From positions 62,001 through 126,000 of the forward strand of contig DASXYP010000049.1 in the NCBI GenBank assembly GCA_036502405.1: a stretch of 64,000 bases of DNA. The letters run 5' to 3'. The DNA is from Chersky-806 sp036502405. Its GTDB lineage: Bacteria > Actinomycetota > Acidimicrobiia > IMCC26256 > JAENVU01. The notes under the pieces are model-generated. The model ran no database searches. It had not been told where the DNA came from and saw nothing but the letters and a program-made list of their open reading frames with translations. The translations under genes were made by a program, and so were the position numbers. This document shows, piece after piece, positions 36,219-43,638 of the stretch (position 1 is the first letter of the stretch; every line of letters starts with the position of its first letter).

Positions 36219-37025
36219 TCAGCCACCGTCCGCCGATCCGGGTTCGCTCATCGACGCGTGCAGCGTGGCGGCGACCTTCTCGGGGAGCAGCTTGGCCACG
36301 CCGGCCTGCAGCTTGTTCCGCGCGGAACCGGCGACCACGTGGTCCTTGCCGGCCATCAGTGCTTCGAACCCGTCGCGGGCGACGTCTCGGGGATCGTCCT
36401 TCTCGCTCTGGCCGAGCTTCGTGTCCTCCATCCCGGCGCGCTCGAAGAACCGCGTGTCGGTGGGCCCGGGCATCAGCGCCGTCACCGTCACGCCGGTTTC
36501 CTCGAGCTCGACCCTGATCGCCTCGGCGAACGAGAAGAGAAACGCCTTGGAAGCCGCGTAGGTGGACTCGTACGGACCGGGCATCGTGGCCGCGATCGAC
36601 GACGTCAGCAGGAGCCCGCCCTGACCGCGCCGGACCATGCCCGGGAGCAGGAGTCCCGCGAGGTGCACGGCCCCGGTGACGTTCAGCTCGATCAGCCGCA
36701 GGTGGTCGGCGAGCGGTGTCTCCACGAAGTGGCCCGAGACCCCGACACCGGCGTTGATGGCCAGGACGTCGACCGGGCGACCCGCCGCCTGGACCCGGCG
36801 CGCCAGCTCTTCGACGCCGTTCGGCGTGGCGAGGTCGACGCGTGCGGCCACCACCTCGGCCCCGCTCTCGGCCCCCAAGGTCCGCGCCGTCTCGTCGATC
36901 CCGGTTCCGGCGGACGCGACCACCAGGTCGAAGCCGTGCTCGGCGAACTGGCGCGCCAACTCGAATCCGATGCCGCTCGACGCACCCGTGACCACTCCGA
37001 ACGACCGCTGTGCGCGCTGATCCAT
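36219..37025 (-). CDS. Short-chain dehydrogenase/reductase
   Basis: The 268-residue classical SDR has VVTGASSGIGFELARQFAEHG at its start, the NAG motif INAGVGVSG, and the active site SSIAATMPGPYESTYAASKAFL with Tyr and Lys (YxxxK). It is an NAD(P)-dependent alcohol/ketone oxidoreductase of unknown substrate. ATG 37025 begins the family core. A SigF-like promoter lies 39 bases upstream, marking it as a stress gene. Confidence 0.9.
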   Translation of the reverse strand: MDQRAQRSFGVVTGASSGIGFELARQFAEHGFDLVVASAGTGIDETARTLGAESGAEVVAARVDLATPNGVEELARRVQAAGRPVDVLAINAGVGVSGHFVETPLADHLRLIELNVTGAVHLAGLLLPGMVRRGQGGLLLTSSIAATMPGPYESTYAASKAFLFSFAEAIRVELEETGVTVTALMPGPTDTRFFERAGMEDTKLGQSEKDDPRDVARDGFEALMAGKDHVVAGSARNKLQAGVAKLLPEKVAATLHASMSEPGSADGG

Positions 37026-37064
37026 GTCCGCTCCATCCTTCGGTGATGCCCGACCGCGGCGCTG

Positions 37065-37088
37065 TACCCGTGACGCGCGCAGGCAAAC
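37065..37088 (-). promoter_or_regulatory. SigF-type promoter GTTT-N15-GGGTA (minus strand)
   Basis: On the minus strand GTTT (37088-37085) and GGGTA (37069-37065) are 15 bases apart, 39 bases before the SDR ATG at 37025. Confidence 0.7.
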
Positions 37089-37123
37089 ACCATCGCGTCC
37101 GACCTCGGACGCGTCGGTCGCCG

Positions 37124-37315
37124 TCAGCGATCGGCGGAGCCGGGAGCGGGCGGGCGCGGCGGGGTCTCGGGGTCCGGCCACTCGCCCCCGCCCGCCATGT
37201 TCTCCTTGCCGAGGTTCATCTGCTGCGGCCGTCGGACTCCCTCGTCGGTCTCGAGCGGCTCACCCGTGTACATCTTCTCGTCTCCGGTCAGCTCGTCGTC
37301 GTTGCGCTCCATCAT
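37124..37315 (-). CDS. Small hydrophilic protein, unknown function
   Basis: The 63-residue product is rich in Glu, Asp, Gly and Pro, e.g. DELTGDEKMYTGEPLETD and AGGGEWPDPETPPRPP, and is likely disordered. It has no membrane segment. Third-position GC fits its neighbours, and an AGAGGAG ribosome site lies a few bases upstream of the ATG. It lies between stress genes. I cannot name a family. Confidence 0.5.
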   Translation of the reverse strand: MMERNDDELTGDEKMYTGEPLETDEGVRRPQQMNLGKENMAGGGEWPDPETPPRPPAPGSADR

Positions 37316-37550
37316 CTGCTCCTCTCGAGCCCGGTCGGCACCGCGGAGCCGCCGTAGTCACCAGGCCGTCGACGGCGGCTCGAAGACCGAGATCCGTCGC
37401 GTGCGCATGGAGGACGTTTTCCGCCCGCACCAGGCCTGAAACCGCGTGGCCAGATCCCCCGGACGGGGGAAATCGCGTCTCCGTCCCGCCATAGAACTGG
37501 ACGAGTGCCGCGCAATCGCGCGTACCGGCCCGGAAGCGGGCGACACGCGA

Positions 37551-37574
37551 GTTTGTCTCTGGACCGCGCGGGTA
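37551..37574 (+). promoter_or_regulatory. SigF-type promoter GTTT-N15-GGGTA
   Basis: GTTT at 37551-37554 and GGGTA at 37570-37574 are 15 bases apart, 31 bases before the first gene of the three-gene envelope operon. The remaining ~230 bases back to 37316 hold no gene that I can support. Confidence 0.7.
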
Positions 37575-37605
37575 CCCGCACATCTCCCGACCGAGGAGGT
37601 CCACC

Positions 37606-38262
37606 ATGGCGACGAGTACGCAGACGACCGGCACGCAGTCGGCATCCGACGCGAGCCGTGCGGCGTCCGACATCAAGGATGCGGCCGGCGCGCAGGCCGG
37701 CCAGCTGAAGGATGCCGCAACCGAGCATGCCGGCGAGCTCGTGGGCGAGATGAAGGAGCAGGCGCGGCAGGTGACGGATGACGCGCGTGACGAGATCCAG
37801 CGCCAGCTCGACCAACAGGGTCGCCGGCTCGGCGAGTCGCTCGGTGGTGCGAGCCGGCAGCTGCACTCGATGGCCGAAGCCGGCGAACCGGGTCTCGTAC
37901 AGGACCTGACCGGACAGCTCGCCGACCGCCTCGGACGCGTCGCGGACACGGTCGACCGGGGCGGGGTGCAGGCGGTCGCCGAAGACCTGCGTCGGTTCGC
38001 TCGGCGCCAACCCGGCGTGTTCCTCGTCGGCGCGATCGCGGTCGGCTTCGTGGGCGCCCGCCTACTGCGAGCGGGAGCGAGCTCGCGGTCGGACGGCGAC
38101 CGCAGCGGCGGCACCCTCTCCGGCGCCACCGGCGCGGCCGCGCGTCCGGTGAACCCCGCGTCGGGTTCCGTCCCGGCCGCGGCGCCGACCGGTGAGCTCG
38201 GCGCGGTGCCGGCGGTCGAGATCCCCGTCGGTGCCGTGGCTCCCGAAGGACTCGTGCCGTGA
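37606..38262 (+). CDS. Ala-rich coiled-coil protein with one membrane helix
   Basis: The 218-residue protein has an Ala/Glu/Gln-rich amphipathic region (AGQLKDAATEHAGELVGEM...) similar to LEA-like or apolipoprotein-like helices, then one hydrophobic helix near residues 140-155 (PGVFLVGAIAVGFVGARLL) and a low-complexity Gly/Pro/Ala tail. AGGAGG precedes the ATG. It opens an operon whose stop codons overlap the next starts. A role in envelope protection under stress is inferred. Confidence 0.75.
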   Translation: MATSTQTTGTQSASDASRAASDIKDAAGAQAGQLKDAATEHAGELVGEMKEQARQVTDDARDEIQRQLDQQGRRLGESLGGASRQLHSMAEAGEPGLVQDLTGQLADRLGRVADTVDRGGVQAVAEDLRRFARRQPGVFLVGAIAVGFVGARLLRAGASSRSDGDRSGGTLSGATGAAARPVNPASGSVPAAAPTGELGAVPAVEIPVGAVAPEGLVP

Positions 38263-38660
38263 CCGTCCAGCAACCGAGCCGACCGGACGAGTCGCTCGGG
38301 ACGCTCTTCTCCGACCTGTCGCGTGATCTGAGCGCGCTGATGCGCGACGAGGTGCGGCTCGCCAAGACGGAGATCACCGAAGATGCGGGGCGCATGGCGC
38401 GCGCCGGCGGGATGCTCGGCGCCGCCGGCTTCGCCGGCTACATGGTGATCGTGCTGCTCTCGTTCGCGGCGGCCTGGGGACTGGCGGGGGTCGTGCCGAT
38501 CGGCGTCGCGTTCCTCATCGTCGGCGTCGTGTGGGCCGCGGCCGCGGCGGTGCTCTTCGGCATGGGAAGGCAACGACTCAGGACGGCAAACCTCAGACCC
38601 GATCAGACCATCGAGACGATGCAGGAGAACGTGCAATGGGCCAAACAGCAGAAGAGCTGA
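38259..38660 (+). CDS. Phage-holin superfamily / DUF1469-type membrane protein
   Basis: The 133-residue protein has the DUF1469 pattern: a cytoplasmic amphipathic start (LFSDLSRDLSALMRDEVRLAKTE) and two hydrophobic helices (YMVIVLLSFAAAWGLAG; IGVAFLIVGVVWAAAAAVLFG). These proteins are common in stress-induced actinobacterial operons with DUF3618. GTG 38259 overlaps the previous stop; its stop lies inside the next gene. Confidence 0.85.
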   Translation: MTVQQPSRPDESLGTLFSDLSRDLSALMRDEVRLAKTEITEDAGRMARAGGMLGAAGFAGYMVIVLLSFAAAWGLAGVVPIGVAFLIVGVVWAAAAAVLFGMGRQRLRTANLRPDQTIETMQENVQWAKQQKS

Positions 38661-39232
38661 GAACCGACATCGAGCGCCGCCGCGAGAACATGTCCGGCAC
38701 CGTGGACGCGATCGAAGACCGCGTGCTCCCGGGCCGCATCATCGACCGGCGGAAGCAAGCCGCCCGAAGCTGGTTCGGCAACACGAAGGACCGGGTCATG
38801 GGCACCGGCGACGACATGCGCGAGAGGGTCGCCGACGCGACGGGAAGCGCCGCGTCGAGCGCCCAACACGTCGCGGAGGGCATCACGGACGCCCCGAACC
38901 AGCTGATGGACCAGACCCGGGGTGCTCCGCTCGTCGCCGGAGCCGTGGCGGTCGGCGTGGGAGCGCTGTTGGCGCTCGTGCTGCCGGAGAGCGAGCCGGA
39001 GCGGCGCCTCGCCGAGACGCTCCAGCCGCAGATCGCCGCCGCGACCGACGCCGCGAAGTCGGCCGGCCAGCAGACGCTGGAGGCGGCAAAGAGCTCGGCG
39101 CAGGACGCGGCCGGCGAGCTGAAGGAGGCCGCGACCGAGCACGCCCAGGACGTCGCCGAGCAGGCGAAGGGCGCAGCGCAGCAGGTGGGCGACACGGCGC
39201 AGACGAAGGTGGACGACGTTCGCAACAGCTGA
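38636..39232 (+). CDS. DUF3618-like membrane-associated protein
   Basis: The 198-residue protein begins with the DUF3618 core (TAEELRTDIERRRENMSGTVDAIEDRV), has one hydrophobic stretch (VAGAVAVGVGALLALVLP) and a long Ala/Glu/Lys amphipathic C-terminal helix with repeats such as AKSSAQDAAGELKEAATEHA. The latter echoes the first protein of the operon (KDAATEHAGEL). It overlaps the DUF1469-type gene by 25 bases. A strong hairpin follows the stop. Confidence 0.82.
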   Translation: MGQTAEELRTDIERRRENMSGTVDAIEDRVLPGRIIDRRKQAARSWFGNTKDRVMGTGDDMRERVADATGSAASSAQHVAEGITDAPNQLMDQTRGAPLVAGAVAVGVGALLALVLPESEPERRLAETLQPQIAAATDAAKSAGQQTLEAAKSSAQDAAGELKEAATEHAQDVAEQAKGAAQQVGDTAQTKVDDVRNS

Positions 39233-39239
39233 TCGCCGC

Positions 39240-39293
39240 CGCACCGCTTCCGCCCCGGCTTCGCGCGAGACGCGTGGCCGGGGCGGCGGTGCG
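39240..39293. terminator. Strong GC hairpin between convergent genes
   Basis: Left arm CGCACCGC-TT-CCGCCCCGG (39240-39258) pairs with CCGGGGCGG and CGGTGCG (39278-39293), giving about 16 GC pairs around a 19-base loop. There is no T run. It begins seven bases after the DUF3618 stop and lies before the stop of the opposing small gene, so it can serve both strands. Confidence 0.75.
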
Positions 39294-39322
39294 ATCCGGT
39301 TGCTATGGCGCGAGCACGCAGG

Positions 39323-39466
39323 CTACGTCGGGCGACCGCGTCCGCCCGCGCCATGCTCGCCGCGTCCGAGGTCAGGATCGCCTCTCACCTGGCCACCCCG
39401 CCTCGTCGCGACCACGGCAGCCGCGGTCAGCACCACCAGCGCGAGGACGATGATCACGAACCACAT
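39323..39466 (-). CDS. 47-residue membrane peptide
   Basis: This short frame begins MWFVIIVLALVVLTAAAVVA, a single membrane helix, followed by a basic, Gly-rich tail. GGAAGGAG sits seven bases before the ATG, a very good ribosome site. The gene 39504-39785 lies 37 bases upstream on the same strand, so they probably share the SigF-like promoter at 39827. Confidence 0.6.
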   Translation of the reverse strand: MWFVIIVLALVVLTAAAVVATRRGGQVRGDPDLGRGEHGAGGRGRPT

Positions 39467-39503
39467 CGCAAAGCTCCTTCCCTCGTGACCCGGCGTGCGC
39501 CGA

Positions 39504-39785
39504 CTACGCGCGGAGCCGATCGGTCAGCTGCTCGCGAAAGCCACGGTCCCCACCCCACCGTGATCCGAGATCGACGCTCGGCGCGAGCGGGGTTCCGTCG
39601 CCGTCCTCCATCAGCAGCTGGATCGATGCCCGGATCACCTCGCGCGCGTCGTCCGGCGACCGCCCGAGCTCGGTCAGCATCTCCTTCGACAGGTCCACCC
39701 GGTGGTCGGTGACGTGGTCGCCGTCCTGGAACTGCAGGACGTACTCGCCGCTGCTCATCGGAATCACGACCATCTCGGTCATCAC
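39504..39785 (-). CDS. Small cytoplasmic protein, unknown function
   Basis: The 93-residue protein starts with a beta-like segment (MVVIPMSSGEYVLQFQDGDHVTDHRVDLS) and continues with helices (SPDDAREVIRASIQLLMED). It has no membrane segment and no catalytic motif I recognise. ATG 39782 is an equal alternative start. A SigF-like promoter lies 41 bases upstream. Confidence 0.65.
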   Translation of the reverse strand: MMTEMVVIPMSSGEYVLQFQDGDHVTDHRVDLSKEMLTELGRSPDDAREVIRASIQLLMEDGDGTPLAPSVDLGSRWGGDRGFREQLTDRLRA

Positions 39786-39826
39786 TGCACCTCCGCGTCG
39801 GGTCTGCCGTCTGAGAAGACCGCTGG

Positions 39827-39850
39827 TACCCCCTGGTCGCGGGTCGAAAC
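39827..39850 (-). promoter_or_regulatory. SigF-type promoter GGTTT-N15-GGGTA (minus strand)
   Basis: On the minus strand GTTT (39850-39847) and GGGTA (39831-39827) are 15 bases apart, 41 bases before ATG 39785. Confidence 0.7.
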
Positions 39851-39909
39851 CTCGCGGCGCCTTCGGGAGCTCCGAACCGGCCGGGAGCCGCGACTCCCGG
39901 TGGGTGAGG

Positions 39910-41100
39910 TCACTGCTCTGGATGGAACACCACCTTGATCGCGCCGTCCTTCTTCTTCTGAAACATCTCGTAGGCGGCCGGGGCTTCGGACAACGGCAGG
40001 TGATGCGTCGCGAAGGTGTCCACGCCGAGAGGGTCGTCCGAACCCGTGACCAGAGGCATGAGATCGTCGATCCACCGCTTGACGTTGGCCTGACCCATGC
40101 GGAGCTGGATCTGCTTGTCGAAGAGCGTCAACAGCGGAAGCGGATCCGACATGCCACCGTACACGCCTGACAACGAGATGGTCCCGCCGCGCCGCACCAT
40201 GTCGATCGCGAGCATCACCGCGTTGAGACGGTCGACACCGGCCTTCTTCATGAGCTTCGCAGCGACGGCATCGGGCAGCAGCCCGGTCGCCTGCTGCGCG
40301 AACCTCGCGGCGTTGGAACCGTGCGCCTCCATCCCCACCGCATCGATCACCGCATCCGCGCCGCGTCCGTGCGTGAGCTCGCGGACCGCGTCCGCCGGGT
40401 CGTCCACGTCGTTCAGGTCGATCGTGTCGATCCCCCATTCCCGCGCGCGCTCCAGCCGTTCGGGGACGAGGTCGATGCCGATCACCAGCGAGGCGCCCAG
40501 ATGCCGTGCCACCCGCGCCGACATCGAGCCGATGGGGCCCTGCCCGAGCACCACCACGTTGCCGCCCGGTGGGATGCTCGCGTACTGCACGGCCTGCCAG
40601 GCCGTCGGCAGCACGTCGGACAGGAACACGAACCGGTCGTCCGCCGGACCTTCGGGAACCTTGATCGGGCCGAACTGCGCCTGCGGGACCCGCAACAACT
40701 CGGCCTGGCCGCCGGGAATCTGTCCGTAGAGCTTCGTGTAGCCGAACAGCGAGCCGCCGGTCCCCTGCGCCGTGTTCTGCGTGGTCTCACACTGCGAGTA
40801 GAGCGCCTGGTCGCACATGAAGCAGGTGCCGCACGAGATGTTGAACGGGATCACGACGCGGTCACCCGGCACCAGTCCCGGAACGGCCGCGCCGACCTCC
40901 TCCACGATGCCCATCGGCTCATGGCCCAGGATGTCGCCCTCGCCGAGGAACGCCGTCAGCACCTCGTACAGGTGCAGATCCGAACCGCACAGTCCGGTGG
41001 ACGTCACGCGTACGATCGCGTCGGTCGGCTCCTCGATCTTGGGATCCGGCACCTCTTCGACCCGCACATCACGCTTGCCGTGGAACGTCACCGCCTTCAT
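39910..41100 (-). CDS. Zinc-dependent alcohol dehydrogenase (formaldehyde-dehydrogenase-like paralogue)
   Basis: The 396-residue medium-chain dehydrogenase has catalytic zinc ligands (STGLCGSDLHLYE; GHEPMG), a structural cluster (CGTCFMCDQALYSQC) and NAD loop VLGQGPIGSMSARVA. It shares PFNISCG and overall plan with the protein at 8953, so the two are paralogues, yet this one lacks part of that protein's insert. It likely oxidises an alcohol or aldehyde; formaldehyde is one option. A SigF-like promoter lies 60 bases upstream. Confidence 0.88.
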   Translation of the reverse strand: MKAVTFHGKRDVRVEEVPDPKIEEPTDAIVRVTSTGLCGSDLHLYEVLTAFLGEGDILGHEPMGIVEEVGAAVPGLVPGDRVVIPFNISCGTCFMCDQALYSQCETTQNTAQGTGGSLFGYTKLYGQIPGGQAELLRVPQAQFGPIKVPEGPADDRFVFLSDVLPTAWQAVQYASIPPGGNVVVLGQGPIGSMSARVARHLGASLVIGIDLVPERLERAREWGIDTIDLNDVDDPADAVRELTHGRGADAVIDAVGMEAHGSNAARFAQQATGLLPDAVAAKLMKKAGVDRLNAVMLAIDMVRRGGTISLSGVYGGMSDPLPLLTLFDKQIQLRMGQANVKRWIDDLMPLVTGSDDPLGVDTFATHHLPLSEAPAAYEMFQKKKDGAIKVVFHPEQ

Positions 41101-41160
41101 CGCACCGCCCTCTCGAGCGCGTCGCGCTCACGTCGTCACTGACCTTCCGACCGCGCGCCG

Positions 41161-41185
41161 TACCCGCGCCCCAGGTCCGCCAAAC
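41161..41185 (-). promoter_or_regulatory. SigF-type promoter GTTT-N16-GGGTA (minus strand)
   Basis: On the minus strand GTTT (41185-41182) and GGGTA (41165-41161) are 16 bases apart, 60 bases before the ADH ATG at 41100. Confidence 0.7.
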
Positions 41186-41295
41186 GGCCGCGGCCACGTC
41201 CCGAAGCCTTGCCCCGACGGACCCAAGGCGGCTCGTGCTCGAGCATTCGAGGCGTCGTCGAATGTGTTCGTGTCGCTGGACCGCGCTCTGGCGCC

Positions 41296-42276
41296 TCAGG
41301 TCGTGACGACGAGCTTCCCGGCTGCGCTTCCGGCTTCCATGGCGGTGTGCGCTTCGACGATCTGGTCGAAGCCGTAGACGCGGTCGATCGGTACGACCGC
41401 GTCGCCGGCAGCGACCGCATCAAGGAATTCCTGCAGCACCGATCGGGGCAGGTCTTCGGCTTCGCCGTGGTAGGCAGTCAGCCGCACTCCTCGGGGCAGG
41501 TACTCGATCGGGTAGAAGTCCCGGACGGTCCAGACGTTGGACAGCATCCCGGTGAAGCACACGACCCCGTGCAGCCGAGTCGAGTGCAGCGTGTCCGGCA
41601 GGGTCGGCGTGCCAACGAGCTCGAGCGCGATGTCGACCCCGTCTCGGAGGATCTCGCGTACCTGCTGGGCGACGTTGCCGTCGTCGACCAGGACGTGCTC
41701 CACGCCGAGATCGATCAGCGCTGCGGTCTTGTTCGCGCTTCGGGTCGTCGAGAGCACGGTCATCTTCCGCTGCCGGGCGAGGACTGCTGCCGCCATGCCC
41801 ACTGAAGAGGTGCCGCCGCGGATGAGGATCGACTGCCCGGGCTTCGCGTCGAGACCGACGGTGAGCGAGCCGTAGGCGGTCTGCAGCATCTCGGGCACTG
41901 CGCCGAGGGTCGACCACTCGAGAGCACTTGCGAATGGGATCACCTGACTCGCAGGCACGCACGTGTAGTCGGCGTAGCCCCCGTCGAAGGTGCGCCCCAT
42001 TCCACCCATCATGGTGACGACCTGCTGGCCGATGGGGAGCTCCCCGCCCGGGCATCGGGCGACGAGGCCGGCAGCCTCGATGCCCAGAACCCGCGGGAAC
42101 GTCACACCGGACGCGAGGCCCTCCCGGGTCTGCAACTCGGATCGGTTCAACCCGAACGCCTTGACCTCGATCAGCACCCAACCGACCGCCGGCGTCGGGA
42201 CCGGCAGCTCCCGGACCGTCAGCGTCTCAGGTGGGCCCGGCGCGTCGAGGACGATCGCTCGCATGGTCTCTGTCAT
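41296..42276 (-). CDS. Quinone-oxidoreductase-like zinc-free medium-chain dehydrogenase
   Basis: The 326-residue protein belongs to the QOR branch: LTVRELPVPTPAVGWVLIEVKAFGLNRSELQTREG at the start, RGGTSSVGMAAAVLARQ as NADP loop, and no zinc-cluster cysteines. It would reduce quinones or enals using NADPH. AGGAGG precedes ATG 42276. It lies 40 bases after the Gfo/Idh gene stop on the same strand and may share its message. Confidence 0.88.
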   Translation of the reverse strand: MTETMRAIVLDAPGPPETLTVRELPVPTPAVGWVLIEVKAFGLNRSELQTREGLASGVTFPRVLGIEAAGLVARCPGGELPIGQQVVTMMGGMGRTFDGGYADYTCVPASQVIPFASALEWSTLGAVPEMLQTAYGSLTVGLDAKPGQSILIRGGTSSVGMAAAVLARQRKMTVLSTTRSANKTAALIDLGVEHVLVDDGNVAQQVREILRDGVDIALELVGTPTLPDTLHSTRLHGVVCFTGMLSNVWTVRDFYPIEYLPRGVRLTAYHGEAEDLPRSVLQEFLDAVAAGDAVVPIDRVYGFDQIVEAHTAMEAGSAAGKLVVTT

Positions 42277-42316
42277 CCAACCTCCTGGGCTCTGACCGTC
42301 GACTCGGAACGATGGC

Positions 42317-43429
42317 CTACAGCTTCACGCGTCTTCCTGACGCAGCAGACCTCTCGATGGCAGCGGTGACCTCGTGGCGCCGGACGGCATCCGCGAAGTC
42401 GGGGACGGTGTGCTTCCCGGTATCAATGTCTGCCGCGAACGCGGCGTAGACGCGCCCGACGTTGAAGGCTGGCGCGCCTTGCAGGCTGGTGAGGGCAGGC
42501 CACTTCCGAGTCAGTCCCTCCGGTACCGCCAGCGCGGCGGGTTCGTTTCGGCCCTGCGCCCCCGCGATGCTCAATGGAAAGATCCCGGGGAGCGGGCCGT
42601 CAGCGGTGATCCGCAACGTTCCCACCGTTCCGTTGATCTCCCACTGGAAACCAATGCCGCCGGCCACCGCCTCGCGAATGTGAACACTGACCGTCGCGCC
42701 GGAGCGGAGGGCGCCGATCACCGCGACTTGGTCGGCTGCTGTCTTCGCGAGCTTCTCGCCGGTCTCTTCGACCTTGATGACCGGCCGGCGGAGGTCCGAC
42801 ACCGCCGAGAGGTCGGCGAACTCGCCCAGCACGTAGTTGAGGGTGTCCAGGCTGTGGCCCACCGCGATCGTGAGCAGGTTGGCCCCGTTCGTGTTGTCGA
42901 GCATGTAGGCGTTTGCGTTGACCACGGCGTCGCCCGCGATCGACACCCCGATCATGGTCGTTGACAGAACCTCGCCGACGTACCCGTCGTGGACCAGTTC
43001 GCTGACGAACTCGATGGCCGGGGATTGTCGCCCCTGCAATCCGACGACGGACCGAACGCGCTGCTCGGCGGCGAGCGCGGCCATCGCCCGCGCGTCGTCG
43101 AGGTCGCGCCCCAGGGGCCACTCGCAGTAGACGGCCTTGCCGGCGTCAAGTGCGGCGGAAACGAGCTCTCGGTGGTGCGGAACTTTGACCGTCACCACAA
43201 CCAGGTCGATGTCGGGCTGGGTGACCAGCTGCTCGTGGTCCGAGAACGCTGTGCTGACCCCGAACACTTCACCCGCGGCGGCAGCAGCTTCTGCGCTGTG
43301 CGCGCTGAGCGCGCGGATTTCGTAGTTCGGCAGAGCTCGCAGCGCCGGGATGTGGGCGGTGGCGGCCCAACCCCGGCTGGGGCTGACGCCGATGATCCCG
43401 ACACCCAACTTCGATGGTGCAGATGTCAT
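42317..43429 (-). CDS. Gfo/Idh/MocA family protein, Gal80-like (EWP variant)
   Basis: The 370-residue protein has an N-terminal Rossmann loop (VGIIGVSPSRGWAATAHIPAL) and a C-terminal alpha/beta domain. Where oxidoreductases of the family have the catalytic-lysine motif EKP, this one reads CEWPLGRD, as in Gal80-type members. That suggests altered or no dehydrogenase activity, perhaps a sugar- or NAD-sensing role. ATG 43429 follows GAGGAGG. It appears to be the first gene of a two-gene unit with the QOR-like gene. Confidence 0.82.
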   Translation of the reverse strand: MTSAPSKLGVGIIGVSPSRGWAATAHIPALRALPNYEIRALSAHSAEAAAAAGEVFGVSTAFSDHEQLVTQPDIDLVVVTVKVPHHRELVSAALDAGKAVYCEWPLGRDLDDARAMAALAAEQRVRSVVGLQGRQSPAIEFVSELVHDGYVGEVLSTTMIGVSIAGDAVVNANAYMLDNTNGANLLTIAVGHSLDTLNYVLGEFADLSAVSDLRRPVIKVEETGEKLAKTAADQVAVIGALRSGATVSVHIREAVAGGIGFQWEINGTVGTLRITADGPLPGIFPLSIAGAQGRNEPAALAVPEGLTRKWPALTSLQGAPAFNVGRVYAAFAADIDTGKHTVPDFADAVRRHEVTAAIERSAASGRRVKL

Positions 43430-43591
43430 TCGAACCTCCTCGTCCGCGAGTGCGCCGGGCGACGTACATGCCGGCGACGCGAGCGCGCGGGCAGCCCCCT
43501 TTGACGACCTCTCCAGAGTACGTGGTGGTCGATGACGCGTCAACAAACCTTCCGAGAGCCCGGCCCCAATACGGCGGCTCGCCGTAGGACC

Positions 43592-43616
43592 GTTTGCATT
43601 TCCATTGCTGCGGGTA
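43592..43616 (+). promoter_or_regulatory. SigF-type promoter GTTT-N16-GGGTA
   Basis: GTTT at 43592-43595 and GGGTA at 43612-43616 are 16 bases apart, 22 bases before ATG 43639 of the spermidine-synthase-like gene. It excludes ATG 43621 as the start because transcription would begin at about that base. Confidence 0.65.
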
Positions 43617-43638
43617 TTCCATGCTCCACTTCGGGGCA

